Part shown: positions 1 through 7,053 of the stretch, piece after piece
Layout: every line of letters begins with the position of its first letter
Position numbering within the stretch: the first letter of the stretch is position 1
Source: Clostridia bacterium
Lineage (GTDB): Bacteria > Bacillota > Clostridia > Christensenellales > UBA1242
Length of the DNA: 17,796 nucleotides
Direction: 5' to 3'
NCBI GenBank assembly: GCA_023228225.1
Contig: JALOBO010000027.1
Location: forward strand, 1 to 17,796
Translations under genes and position numbers: made by a program
The notes under the pieces: generated by a model
Databases searched by the model: none
Seen by the model: only the letters and a program-made list of their open reading frames with translations
Told to the model about the DNA's origin: nothing

Positions 1-1329
1 GTCAAATTTAACTGGGTTATTTTCCATTTTTATAACGTTTACTTTCCAGAATACAATTGTTGGCATTGTATATCCTGCCGCTTCGTATTTTTGCGAAATC
101 ATTTGCCATGCTGATGCGTCAACTCCGCGAATATAACTTCCGTTGAATTCCATATCTGATACAATAAGAATCTTTGTTGGCATTTCAGATACAGGTACGT
201 TTCCGTTTACTGCAGCATTAAGTATCAATTCAAATGCAGCACTAAGATTTGTATCGTATCCTTTAGGACCTTTGATTTGTCTAATTCTTTGCGATAAAGA
301 ACCAGTCATTCTCTGCAATGTTGGTTGACTTGTAAATGTAATAAAGTGGTCTTTAAACGCGCCTTCTGTTCTTTCAGCAATATACATACTCAACGATATT
401 GCAACATCTCCAGCATATAAGTTATCAGTTATTTTTCCAGAAGAACTTGTCATTGATTCTGAAACGTCAATCATTGATATAATATTTTCATTGTTGCCTT
501 CAAGAAAATTTGGTAATGCGTTCCATTGCGCTTGTGCAGCGTTTTCGTTTGTACTTACAGTTTTGATTACGTCGTAAGGATATATTGCGCCGGCATTGAT
601 TTTTGCTTCACCTTTTTCAACTGCTTTTACGTATGCACTGAATCTTTCTTGGTCATTTTTTCCGAATGACTTCATGTAACGAGACATTGCAAGCGAAGGC
701 ACTTTTTGATAATCTATAGATGAAAAATCTTTATTGCACATTGCTGTTTCAACAACATTTGTTAATGTTGATAAAAGAACTCTATAATCTTTTGGCGAAA
801 TACCCATTGCAGTTCTGATTTTGTTTGCAATTAATTTTTTATCTTTAGATATTTTTCCACCAAGACGAGGCATCCATTTTGCGCATAACGGTTTCATGTT
901 ATTGTCTCCAAGTAAAACTGCGATTATGTAATCAATTGCTGCTCTTTCAGCAGGTGTTGAGAATACCGCAAATAAGTCATCGAATCTTCCGTATTCTGGA
1001 ATAACTGTTAAGTTCTTTAACAATACTTCAACGTTTTTTGTTGCTAAGTGATTTAACAATTTTTTGAATACTTCACGTTCTCCAGCACCACCTCGAATGT
1101 CACGAGACCAGAATAAAATTTTCATTGCAACTAATGGGTTTTCTGCGAATGCACCATCGAACATATCAGATAATTTTTCCATCATTACTTTGTTATCTCT
1201 GTTTGCTCTCATTGCTCCTATTGCGAAGAAAAGGTCAACACAGTAACTTGATGTTGTTGAGTTTGTTAACATACCGTTTGCAGTTCTTGCGTCGTTTGTT
1301 GTCATAGACTGTAATAAAGCGTTTGCCAT
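1..1329 (-). CDS. DUF2828-like protein with vWA domain (Ro60/TROVE-type), partial
   Basis: 443 residues are visible and the C-terminus lies beyond the window edge. The N-terminal two thirds are helical and include a stretch around residues 73-90 (FWSRDIRGGAGEREVF) that I recognise from the DUF2828 family, which is built like Ro60: a helical repeat domain followed by a von Willebrand A domain. The vWA part starts near residue 283. Its MIDAS metal site is visible as D288, S290 and S292 (DVSES), with T360 (GYDTNL) and a later SDME at 391-394. Ro60 proteins bind small structured RNAs and serve in RNA quality control; the molecular role of DUF2828 proteins in phages is not established. A candidate structured RNA lies directly upstream at 1379-1828. 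The start at ATG 1329 is preceded by an A-rich leader with no Shine-Dalgarno. Family assignment is fairly sure; RNA binding is inference. Confidence 0.75.
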   Translation of the reverse strand, partial: MANALLQSMTTNDARTANGMLTNSTTSSYCVDLFFAIGAMRANRDNKVMMEKLSDMFDGAFAENPLVAMKILFWSRDIRGGAGEREVFKKLLNHLATKNVEVLLKNLTVIPEYGRFDDLFAVFSTPAERAAIDYIIAVLLGDNNMKPLCAKWMPRLGGKISKDKKLIANKIRTAMGISPKDYRVLLSTLTNVVETAMCNKDFSSIDYQKVPSLAMSRYMKSFGKNDQERFSAYVKAVEKGEAKINAGAIYPYDVIKTVSTNENAAQAQWNALPNFLEGNNENIISMIDVSESMTSSSGKITDNLYAGDVAISLSMYIAERTEGAFKDHFITFTSQPTLQRMTGSLSQRIRQIKGPKGYDTNLSAAFELILNAAVNGNVPVSEMPTKILIVSDMEFNGSYIRGVDASAWQMISQKYEAAGYTMPTIVFWKVNVIKMENNPVKFD

Positions 1330-1350
1330 AATAATTTGTTTTTATTGTTA

Positions 1351-1366
1351 ATATTTTTATAATATG
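1351..1366 (-). promoter_or_regulatory. Possible late-type promoter box for the vWA gene
   Basis: On the minus strand a TATTATAAAAATA stretch sits about 22 bases before ATG 1329 and just after the terminator hairpin at 1379-1435. It resembles the TATATAAA-type boxes found before other genes in the window, but it is a looser match. Confidence 0.35.
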
Positions 1367-1378
1367 CTTTTTTCTTAC

Positions 1379-1435
1379 AAAAAAAGCGAGAATACGTTTA
1401 AGTCTGCAACAAAGCGGACGAAATTGTATTCTCGC
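1379..1435 (-). terminator. Intrinsic terminator ending the candidate ncRNA
   Basis: A perfect 10-bp stem (GCGAGAATAC at 1426-1435 on the minus strand, pairing with 1386-1395) encloses a second 6-bp stem (1402-1407 with 1414-1419, one G-U pair). On the minus strand it is followed by a run of seven T at 1379-1385. No coding gene ends here, so it must terminate a non-coding transcript or read-through from 1878-2369. Confidence 0.75.
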
Positions 1436-1828
1436 GAATAAATTTACAGGTTGCGCATTGATTGATAGTTAAACGATTACTGGTAAACCAGTGGGACGTC
1501 AAATTAGTTTTCAATAATTGCTGTAGGCAACCTTCCTAATAATGTTGCAGGTTAGTGTTTATAGTTTTTGCTGAACTTTTTGAGTTGCTGTAACTAACCT
1601 TTTATATTTTCAAAATTCTGAACAGATTAACTTTGAGATTTTACTGTCTCGCAGTTTGTGTATTTGCAGAGCACCCTCCGATAATCCTTTGTTCCGCAAT
1701 GTTTCGATAACGAACGGCATTTGCAGCGGTTAATGTATGAAGGCGATTGATTTTCCTTCGAGATTAGACTAATGCTTCTAGTTTAAATTAGTTGCAGTAT
1801 TTAATCTTCAATCAGAATTTGTATTTGT
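1379..1828 (-). ncRNA. Candidate structured non-coding RNA, about 450 nt, unclassified
   Basis: This stretch has no plausible ORF but many nested inverted repeats. Seen on the minus strand: ACTAAT...ATTAGT near 1767-1791; a long hairpin at about 1694-1730 in which CCGC and AAUG pair with GCGG and CAUU around an inner UUCG/CGAA stem; an 8-bp stem AGGTTAGT/ACTAACCT (1549-1556 with 1592-1599) enclosing a small AACU/AGUU hairpin; a GCAAC/GUUGC hairpin near 1526-1547; ACTGG-TTTA-CCAGT at 1479-1492; and the terminator at 1379-1435. A TATATAA-type promoter box lies at 1836-1850. GC content is higher than in the surrounding spacers. I checked for tmRNA, RNase P, tRNA and group I intron landmarks and found none. 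The 5' end is estimated from the promoter box. Position next to a Ro60-like gene suggests a Y-RNA-like partner, which is speculative. Confidence 0.6.
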
Positions 1829-1835
1829 TTGTTTT

Positions 1836-1850
1836 GTTTATATATTATAC
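1836..1850 (-). promoter_or_regulatory. Late-type promoter box upstream of the candidate ncRNA
   Basis: The minus strand reads GTATAATATATAAAC. It matches the TATATAA-type boxes seen before several genes here. It lies downstream of the stop of 1878-2369 and upstream of the structured region, so the only thing it can drive nearby is that RNA. Confidence 0.45.
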
Positions 1851-1877
1851 ACAAGTATAAAATAGTTTCAAAAATTT

Positions 1878-2369
1878 TTATTTTTTTATCATATCACTGT
1901 TCCAAGCCAGTAACGTTGGAACAACACTTTGAAAATCATCTTCGGAATTTAACTCTTTTTTGTCTTTTAATGACTTGATGAAATCTGATAATTTTGATAC
2001 TATGGTATTAACGCCAATCCCAATATGATTACTATGTCCATCAAAATATACGTAATCGCCATTTATATCATCATACATTAAAATAACAGGACGATTTGCC
2101 CATAATCTTGCTTGCGTTCTTGACCAAAGTTCTCGGTATTTGTATGGTGTTGACAGATTGCATTTAAAACCCATTTCCTCTACATTTAATTGCAATTTGA
2201 AATTTTTTGTTGGCACGCCATAAATAATAGTAGGATTTTTAACGTAATTCGAAGCAAGAAATACTAAATTTTTAAGTGTTACTTCCGCATACGTTACTTC
2301 ATAAATACTTTCGTTTATTATTTGACTTTCATTGATGAATTCGTCAAGTGTTGGTATTCTTCTTTCCAT
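1878..2369 (-). CDS. Capsid-targeted internal protein candidate, body unknown
   Basis: 163 residues. The N-terminus MERRIPTLDEFINES is the shared tag of this window and is followed at once by a second IINES, so two (I/L)xE cleavage sites are visible (after E14 and E20). In T4 such a leader sends internal proteins into the prohead and is removed by the gp21 protease; applying that here is inference. I do not recognise the body. It is a soluble, mixed alpha/beta-looking sequence with a YFDGHSNHIGIG stretch near residues 107-118 and a lysine-rich helical end. It is the last of four tagged genes read from the promoter near 3741. The first 21 residues are shared exactly with the next gene upstream (2378-2905) because of the duplication. 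Confidence 0.85.
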   Translation of the reverse strand: MERRIPTLDEFINESQIINESIYEVTYAEVTLKNLVFLASNYVKNPTIIYGVPTKNFKLQLNVEEMGFKCNLSTPYKYRELWSRTQARLWANRPVILMYDDINGDYVYFDGHSNHIGIGVNTIVSKLSDFIKSLKDKKELNSEDDFQSVVPTLLAWNSDMIKK

Positions 2370-2853
2370 TATACTAATTAATTTTTAAAATGACTTTGTG
2401 CTTCTTTATCCGTGTAAAATTTCTTTTCAACAATATCATAGTATATGCTATCAGATGTTGAACCTGGAAAATAAAGTGAACAACCGTTAGATCCTTGGCC
2501 CATATTTGGTGTTCCATGATTGTACGCAAAATGTACTGTTGTCCAAATATATGCAGGGAAAGTAAAAACACCGTTTTCTTCTTTTCCCATTGGCATTTTT
2601 CTACCAGAGAAATTATCAATTGTTACAGAATTCATGCCATATTGAAATATGCCGTATTCATGTCTGTTAATAGGTTTTATAGTCATATCAATATATCCTC
2701 TTGAATTTTTAACATCAGATATATTAAGTTGTATTCCTATTTTTTTGTTAACCAAATCAGAAAATGCTTGGCCCCAATTTTTTAATATAGATGCTTCCAA
2801 TTCAGATTGTGAAGTTATCGTAGAGTCAGATACCATTTGTTCTGATTCGTTTA
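2310..2853. repeat. Direct tandem duplication, copy 1 (544 bp, period 536)
   Basis: Bases 2310-2853 recur at 2846-3389 with no difference that I can see by eye. The copies overlap by the 8-bp sequence TTCGTTTA, which occurs at 2310, 2846 and 3382 and codes for the NE of the tag region. The unit carries the 5' end of 1878-2369 and the body of the gene at 2378-2905. It looks like a recent unequal exchange at this microhomology, or an assembly artefact. Confidence 0.9.
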
Positions 2854-2905
2854 TTATTTGACTTTCATTGATGAATTCGTCAAGTGTTGGTATTCTTCTT
2901 TCCAT
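2378..2905 (-). CDS. Capsid-targeted internal protein candidate, duplicate copy A
   Basis: 175 residues. From SEQMVSDSTI to the end it is identical to the protein at 2914-3447, but its first 21 residues are those of the protein at 1878-2369 (MERRIPTLDEFINES then QIINES). It is therefore a chimera made when the 536-bp unit duplicated: the tag of one gene is joined to the body of another. Predicted (I/L)xE cleavage sites follow E14 and E20. The body (about 155 residues) is unknown to me. It has aromatic and glycine-rich stretches (FPAYIWTTVHFAYNHG) and no membrane segment. The stop and the next start downstream are 8 bases apart, as in the other copy. Confidence 0.85.
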   Translation of the reverse strand: MERRIPTLDEFINESQIINESEQMVSDSTITSQSELEASILKNWGQAFSDLVNKKIGIQLNISDVKNSRGYIDMTIKPINRHEYGIFQYGMNSVTIDNFSGRKMPMGKEENGVFTFPAYIWTTVHFAYNHGTPNMGQGSNGCSLYFPGSTSDSIYYDIVEKKFYTDKEAQSHFKN

Positions 2906-3389
2906 TATACTAATTAATTTTTAAAATGACTTTGTGCTTCTTTATCCGTGTAAAATTTCTTTTCAACAATATCATAGTATATGCTATCAGATGTTGAACC
3001 TGGAAAATAAAGTGAACAACCGTTAGATCCTTGGCCCATATTTGGTGTTCCATGATTGTACGCAAAATGTACTGTTGTCCAAATATATGCAGGGAAAGTA
3101 AAAACACCGTTTTCTTCTTTTCCCATTGGCATTTTTCTACCAGAGAAATTATCAATTGTTACAGAATTCATGCCATATTGAAATATGCCGTATTCATGTC
3201 TGTTAATAGGTTTTATAGTCATATCAATATATCCTCTTGAATTTTTAACATCAGATATATTAAGTTGTATTCCTATTTTTTTGTTAACCAAATCAGAAAA
3301 TGCTTGGCCCCAATTTTTTAATATAGATGCTTCCAATTCAGATTGTGAAGTTATCGTAGAGTCAGATACCATTTGTTCTGATTCGTTTA
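2846..3389. repeat. Direct tandem duplication, copy 2 (544 bp)
   Basis: Second copy of the unit at 2310-2853. The match ends at 3389 inside the tag region of the gene at 2914-3447, where the sequence switches from the QIINE-type to the SSQFLNE-type leader. Confidence 0.9.
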
Positions 3390-3447
3390 AAAATTGTGAA
3401 GATTCATTTACTGCAAATTCTTCAATTGTTGGTATTCTTTGTTTCAT
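2914..3447 (-). CDS. Capsid-targeted internal protein candidate, duplicate copy B (likely parent)
   Basis: 177 residues. The tag is MKQRIPTIEEFAVNES followed by SQFLNES, giving VNE and LNE sites after E15 and E22. From SEQMVSDS onward it equals the protein at 2378-2905. This copy probably has the original arrangement, because its tag differs from that of the downstream genes, while copy A borrowed the tag of 1878-2369. No known fold is recognised. It is transcribed after 3479-3730 with a 31-base gap. Confidence 0.85.
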   Translation of the reverse strand: MKQRIPTIEEFAVNESSQFLNESEQMVSDSTITSQSELEASILKNWGQAFSDLVNKKIGIQLNISDVKNSRGYIDMTIKPINRHEYGIFQYGMNSVTIDNFSGRKMPMGKEENGVFTFPAYIWTTVHFAYNHGTPNMGQGSNGCSLYFPGSTSDSIYYDIVEKKFYTDKEAQSHFKN

Positions 3448-3478
3448 TCTACTTAATTATTTTTGTATTTTTTACCAA

Positions 3479-3730
3479 TTAGTCAAGTGCTTTGCCATCA
3501 GGATATTCACCTTTTGCAATTGCGTATTTTACAATGTCAACAGTATCAAATGCAGGATGCGGTGCTATACCGCCATTGTATTTTTTGTCCCATTCTGCTA
3601 CTGATGAAGGATTATTAATGTCAAATTCTTTATTTACGTATGCTTTAACAACATACATAGAAAACCACGATTTTGGGGTTCTTACGCTCTCGTTAATAAA
3701 TTGTTCTAATGTAGGTATTCTTTGTTTCAT
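3479..3730 (-). CDS. Small capsid-targeted internal protein candidate
   Basis: 83 residues beginning MKQRIPTLEQFINES, with a predicted cut after E14 leaving a mature protein of about 69 residues. The body is unrecognised; it has a tryptophan/tyrosine-rich start and an acidic end. It is the first gene after the promoter box at 3741-3757, whose TATA lies about 12-20 bases from the ATG, so the leader is very short. It was probably the direct neighbour of phoH before the endonuclease gene was inserted. Confidence 0.85.
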   Translation of the reverse strand: MKQRIPTLEQFINESVRTPKSWFSMYVVKAYVNKEFDINNPSSVAEWDKKYNGGIAPHPAFDTVDIVKYAIAKGEYPDGKALD

Positions 3731-3740
3731 TGATATACTT

Positions 3741-3757
3741 TATTTTATATATTCATA
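3741..3757 (-). promoter_or_regulatory. Late-type promoter box, tagged-gene operon
   Basis: The minus strand reads TATGAATATATAAAATA, the best form of the motif shared with 4746-4760, 7001-7015 and 16486-16500. It resembles the T4 late box TATAAATA. It lies 11 bases upstream of ATG 3730. Confidence 0.6.
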
Positions 3758-3762
3758 TCAAA

Positions 3763-3816
3763 TTACAGTTTAGATGCAGCTAATGTTGCAACAGCAGATC
3801 TTTCACCTTTTTCTAA
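3763..3816 (-). repeat. Copy of the phoH 3' end fused to the endonuclease gene
   Basis: The last 17 codons and stop of the endonuclease-like gene align with the last 17 codons and stop of phoH (4785-4838): about 47 of 54 bases match, and 16 of 17 residues (LEKGERSAVATLAASKL against LEKGERSAVATLAAAKL). Both copies are followed by the same kind of promoter box. Confidence 0.85.
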
Positions 3817-4734
3817 TATAATGAATTCAAAATTAAATCCATTATTTTTACATGCTTGTTCTTTTAATAAATTAACTTCTTCATGCAATTTAAACGTCCA
3901 ATTACTTTTAACTTCAATTATTGTGTTAATTGATTTTATGTAAAAGTCGGGATAGTATTCATGTTCTTTATTATTGTTGACGTATTTAATACACCCTATT
4001 GAATTCTTTATTTCTTTCACGCCAACAGAAATATCATGTTCGTCATACGATTTCAGTAATTCTGTTAACACTTGAGGCTCGTAGCCTTGTAAATTTACGA
4101 TACGTCCAGACGGCAATTCAAATTTTTTATACGAATAACCTCTTGATATAATTTTTTCAATGTATGCGGGATCTTGCATTCGTTCCCTTATTTTTACAGA
4201 TGTATTTTCTTTGTATAAAGGATCTTCCCATCTTTTTATTATTGCATTTGTTATTGTCATGCGTATTTCGTCATTCAGCCACATTCTTTTAGAATTAAAA
4301 GATCGTTGTTCCTGCCATTCGCAAGAATTACGAATTTCTTTCCACACATCGATGTATTCTGGCCGTGCCCAAATTTCAACCCCTGCATTATGTCTACGGA
4401 GTTTTGTTTCTGGTGATTTGTTTGTTTCCTTCTGTTTTAAATGTCTGTCAATGTTAAATTTTTCTGATGAATGCTTTGCATTCATATTTCGATTTCTATA
4501 TTCTTCATTTTGCCATAATTCCTTTACAGTATTCGATATTTTATTTCGAACTTCATCAGTGTTTGCAAATTCTCTAGCTAATTTTAATTTTTCTTCATAA
4601 ATTTTCCGTTGCTCTTTATCTGACCACCGTTTTTTATTTCCTGAAGAAATAACACAACTTTGCGAACAAAATCTTTTACTTCGTGGCTTTTCTTCAAATT
4701 CTTTACCGCAATTTTCACAAATGCATATTGACAT
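3763..4734 (-). CDS. Free-standing homing-endonuclease-like protein (zinc finger plus PD-(D/E)xK/Vsr-like nuclease)
   Basis: 323 residues. The N-terminus has a zinc-binding pattern C6-x2-C9 with C23-x3-C27. The middle (about 35-215) is charged and helical with repeated W/R/E-rich units like the NUMOD-type DNA-binding repeats of phage homing enzymes. The C-terminal domain has a YYPDF motif (P262-D263) followed by IIEVKS (E274, K276), the core of a Vsr-like PD-(D/E)xK nuclease. The final 17 residues are nearly identical to the PhoH C-terminus and read in frame. It has its own promoter box at 4746-4760 and sits between phoH and a tagged gene. I read it as a mobile endonuclease that invaded the 3' end of phoH. 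The exact nuclease subfamily is uncertain. Confidence 0.75.
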   Translation of the reverse strand: MSICICENCGKEFEEKPRSKRFCSQSCVISSGNKKRWSDKEQRKIYEEKLKLAREFANTDEVRNKISNTVKELWQNEEYRNRNMNAKHSSEKFNIDRHLKQKETNKSPETKLRRHNAGVEIWARPEYIDVWKEIRNSCEWQEQRSFNSKRMWLNDEIRMTITNAIIKRWEDPLYKENTSVKIRERMQDPAYIEKIISRGYSYKKFELPSGRIVNLQGYEPQVLTELLKSYDEHDISVGVKEIKNSIGCIKYVNNNKEHEYYPDFYIKSINTIIEVKSNWTFKLHEEVNLLKEQACKNNGFNFEFIILEKGERSAVATLAASKL

Positions 4735-4745
4735 ACCGTACTTTT

Positions 4746-4760
4746 TATTTTATATATTCA
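4746..4760 (-). promoter_or_regulatory. Late-type promoter box for the endonuclease gene
   Basis: The minus strand reads TGAATATATAAAATA, 11 bases upstream of ATG 4734 and after the phoH stop. It is nearly identical to the box at 3741-3757, as expected if both derive from the original region downstream of phoH. Confidence 0.6.
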
Positions 4761-4784
4761 AATACGATATGTCAATATTGCAAC

Positions 4785-4838
4785 TTATAATTTTGCTGCT
4801 GCTAATGTTGCAACTGCAGATCGTTCACCTTTTTCTAA
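4785..4838 (-). repeat. phoH 3' end, parental copy of the duplicated tail
   Basis: This is the native end of phoH (last 17 codons plus stop), matched by 3763-3816. Most differences are at third codon positions or in the last few codons. Confidence 0.8.
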
Positions 4839-6134
4839 CGTAACGTGTGCAAACATAGGTTCGCCTTTCAGACGTTCGATTACATAAGAAACTCCGCATG
4901 ATTCGGCCGATAAGAAAGGATTGTCGATTTGTTGAACATCACCCGTGAATACAATTTTACTTCCTTCACCAATTCTAGTGATAATTGTTTTCATTTCAAG
5001 CGGTGATAAGTTTTGTGCTTCATCAACAATAAACAATACATTCGATAAACTTCTACCACGGATAAATGCCAAAGGTGTAACAACAATTTTATCTTTTAAT
5101 GTAGTATCATCAAATTTCTTTTGACCTTTTTTAACAGTGTAAGATTGCGTTTTGATGAATTTTAAGTTATCCCAAATTGGGTCCATGTATGGGCCAATTT
5201 TTGAATCAACATCGCCTGGCAAGAAACCTAAATCTTTATTGTTTAAAGATACAATAGGTCTAGCAACATATATTTCATTAAAATCATCAATTTGTTCTAA
5301 TGCAGCAGCTAATGCAATTAATGTTTTACCTGTACCTGCAGCACCTTGTATTGATACGATTTTGATTGAGTTATCTAAGATTGCATCCATTGCAAATATT
5401 TGTTCCGCATTTCTTGGCATAATATTTGCAGAACTTTTCTTTTCAACATGATGTAAACATTTATCAACAGTTGAATACGCAGCGATAACAGATTTCTTTC
5501 CGTTTTTAATAATGAAATATGTATTTGTTAAAATTTCACCTTCACCAGGAAAACCTTCAGATTCAGCAAATTCAGATAACGGAACACCATCAGTTTCAAG
5601 ATACAATTTATCAATAGCTTCGATAGGAGCGTTCTTTAATAAATATTTTCCAGTGAATCTTGTATCTGTATTACGAATAGAACCTGCAATATAATCTTCT
5701 GCTTGTAAGCTTAAAGATTTCGCTTTTACTCTCAAGTTAACATCTTTTGATACTAAGATAACATCTGCATCTGGGTATTTTTCTTGTTGCATTAAAGCAA
5801 CATCTAGAATTCTATGGTCTGGTTTATTTTCGTGAAAAATCTTAACTGCACTATTTTCTGGTGTATCTCGTAAATACGAAACTTTTATTTTTCCCGCACC
5901 TGGCTCATCAATGTCAACCCATGTATTTAATCCATCTTTTGTTGATAACTTATCAATTACTCTGGTAAATTCTCTTGCCTCATAATTGATAGGCTCATTA
6001 CCTTTTTTGAAATTATCTAGTTCTTCAAGAACAGCGATTGGAATTACCACGTCATGTTCTGCAAATTTTTTGTATGCAGCGTGGTCGTGCAAGATGACAC
6101 AAGTGTCTAGTACGAAAATTTTTCTTTTTTCCAT
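4785..6134 (-). CDS. phoH: PhoH-like ATPase with N-terminal PIN domain (PhoH2 type)
   Basis: 449 residues. The N-terminal PIN nuclease domain (about 1-150) shows the acidic residues expected for metal binding: D10 (VLDTC), E38 (LEEL), D111 and D131 (SKDVNLR). The C-terminal P-loop ATPase domain has Walker A at 264-271 (GAAGTGKT), Walker B at 366-372 (VLFIVDE) and TGD at 397-399. The PIN-PhoH fusion is the PhoH2 form, reported to act as an ATP-dependent RNA helicase and ribonuclease; phoH is frequent in large phages, where its role is unclear. Length is normal and both active sites look intact. It follows 6151-6708 by 16 bases, apparently in the operon from the promoter at 7001-7015. Its 3' end is the presumed target of the neighbouring endonuclease gene. 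Confidence 0.95.
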   Translation of the reverse strand: MEKRKIFVLDTCVILHDHAAYKKFAEHDVVIPIAVLEELDNFKKGNEPINYEAREFTRVIDKLSTKDGLNTWVDIDEPGAGKIKVSYLRDTPENSAVKIFHENKPDHRILDVALMQQEKYPDADVILVSKDVNLRVKAKSLSLQAEDYIAGSIRNTDTRFTGKYLLKNAPIEAIDKLYLETDGVPLSEFAESEGFPGEGEILTNTYFIIKNGKKSVIAAYSTVDKCLHHVEKKSSANIMPRNAEQIFAMDAILDNSIKIVSIQGAAGTGKTLIALAAALEQIDDFNEIYVARPIVSLNNKDLGFLPGDVDSKIGPYMDPIWDNLKFIKTQSYTVKKGQKKFDDTTLKDKIVVTPLAFIRGRSLSNVLFIVDEAQNLSPLEMKTIITRIGEGSKIVFTGDVQQIDNPFLSAESCGVSYVIERLKGEPMFAHVTLEKGERSAVATLAAAKL

Positions 6135-6150
6135 ATATGTAATTGTTTGT

Positions 6151-6708
6151 TTAAATGTTGATGAATTCTTTTTCTCCAGTTGTATGACTGTAAGTATACA
6201 CTTCTGGATTAAATTGTTTTGGTTCAGTTAATTCTTTTGCGTATTTTTTACCACAACCTGGTTTTAAATATGCAATTGTTATGTGTGGGTGGTAATCAGG
6301 AAAATCTGATGTATATTCAAAGTTTTCACATATTTCTTTGTTAAGCTTAAATAAATTATCGCCTTGTATGTCGTACTTTAATACATCATATTTTGGATTT
6401 TCAAAAATGCTAATAGCATCCGAACTTAATTCAATTGTTGATAAAGATGGCAGCATACTTTTTAACTTTTCCATGTCTGTATCTGCGTGTAAGCCGTAAA
6501 GTACAGTTACGTGTGGCTCTGTTTCAAATCCGTAATCTTCCTCTTCGGTATACAAATCATTGGCATCAACCAATGTATGAATAAAATTGTCCCATCCGTC
6601 GGTATTTACATTTACCATTAGACAACTATAATCGTATACTTGTTTTGATGCCTCATTAATTTGTTTTTGTTCAACAAATTCGTTTAATGTTATGATTCTT
6701 TGTTTCAT
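6151..6708 (-). CDS. 2H phosphoesterase with capsid-targeting tag (Acb1/LigT-like fold)
   Basis: 185 residues. The tag MKQRIITLNEFVEQ runs to an INEA site (cut after E19). The mature part has the two HxT/S-type motifs that define 2H phosphoesterases: H66-V-T68 in EPHVTVLYG and H142-I-T144 in YHPHITIAYL, each next to a hydrophobic strand. The family includes LigT (2',5'-RNA ligase/cyclic phosphodiesterase), phage polynucleotide-processing enzymes and the T4 anti-CBASS enzyme Acb1, which cuts cyclic oligonucleotide signals. Family membership is read directly from the motifs. Substrate is not. A packaged enzyme that reaches the cell with the DNA would suit early defence evasion, but that is inference. 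Confidence 0.85.
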   Translation of the reverse strand: MKQRIITLNEFVEQKQINEASKQVYDYSCLMVNVNTDGWDNFIHTLVDANDLYTEEEDYGFETEPHVTVLYGLHADTDMEKLKSMLPSLSTIELSSDAISIFENPKYDVLKYDIQGDNLFKLNKEICENFEYTSDFPDYHPHITIAYLKPGCGKKYAKELTEPKQFNPEVYTYSHTTGEKEFINI

Positions 6709-6714
6709 ATGTAT

Positions 6715-6972
6715 TTATTTTAAAAAACTTCTAAGTCGTGGGTAAGTAGATAAGTTAAATCTTTCGTTTTTGAGCCATTCAATAAATTTGGATTTGTTAT
6801 CAATATTTTCGATGTCAATTTCATCATCGTATTCATTTGATTTTTTTGCAGATACGCCAATATCGCGTAATGTTTTTATGGTTTCCTCAGTGTCCTTTAC
6901 TTGTAATGAATCAATCATTCCATTTGATTTGCGGAGAGGGAAATCGGTTATAGATGATAATCTATTTTCCAT
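6715..6972 (-). CDS. Small hypothetical protein, possibly a decayed tag
   Basis: 85 residues, acidic and helical, no recognised domain. The start (MENRLSSITDF) faintly follows the tag pattern (M-x-x-R, then a hydrophobic residue, then D/E-F at position 11) but lacks the following (I/L)NE cleavage site. It is the first gene after the promoter box at 7001-7015 and is separated from the 2H gene by 6 bases. Confidence 0.7.
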   Translation of the reverse strand: MENRLSSITDFPLRKSNGMIDSLQVKDTEETIKTLRDIGVSAKKSNEYDDEIDIENIDNKSKFIEWLKNERFNLSTYPRLRSFLK

Positions 6973-7000
6973 AGCAACTTGTTTTTTTAATGTTTGTTTG

Positions 7001-7015
7001 TATTTTATATATTCA
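7001..7015 (-). promoter_or_regulatory. Late-type promoter box for the 6972-4785 operon
   Basis: The minus strand reads TGAATATATAAAATA, identical to the core at 4746-4760 and 16486-16500. It lies about 28 bases upstream of ATG 6972 with an A-rich leader between. Confidence 0.6.
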
Positions 7016-7053
7016 TTAAATCTGAAGCATGATGAATATCATAAAAACAAATG

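Noticed and set aside
1379..1828. tmRNA, RNase P RNA, tRNA cluster or group I intron
   Set aside because: No T-loop with CCA end, no resume ORF, no RNase P conserved core and no recognisable intron core; flanking genes are not interrupted exons.
2374..3155. Two identical 81-residue minus-strand ORFs (2374-2619 and 2910-3155)
   Set aside because: They are the same alternate frame inside both copies of the duplicated gene; their identity only reflects the DNA duplication.
4160..4600. Plus-strand 146-residue ORF
   Set aside because: It lies fully inside the endonuclease-like gene, is cysteine/phenylalanine-rich as antisense frames tend to be, and has no promoter or sensible protein features.
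3763..4838. Intron or split-gene arrangement of phoH around the endonuclease
   Set aside because: phoH is complete with both domains and its own stop; the second tail copy is fused to the nuclease frame, so no splicing is needed.
6715..6972. Fifteenth tagged protein
   Set aside because: MENRLSSITDF only partly matches and there is no (I/L)xE site after it; left as a possible decayed tag.
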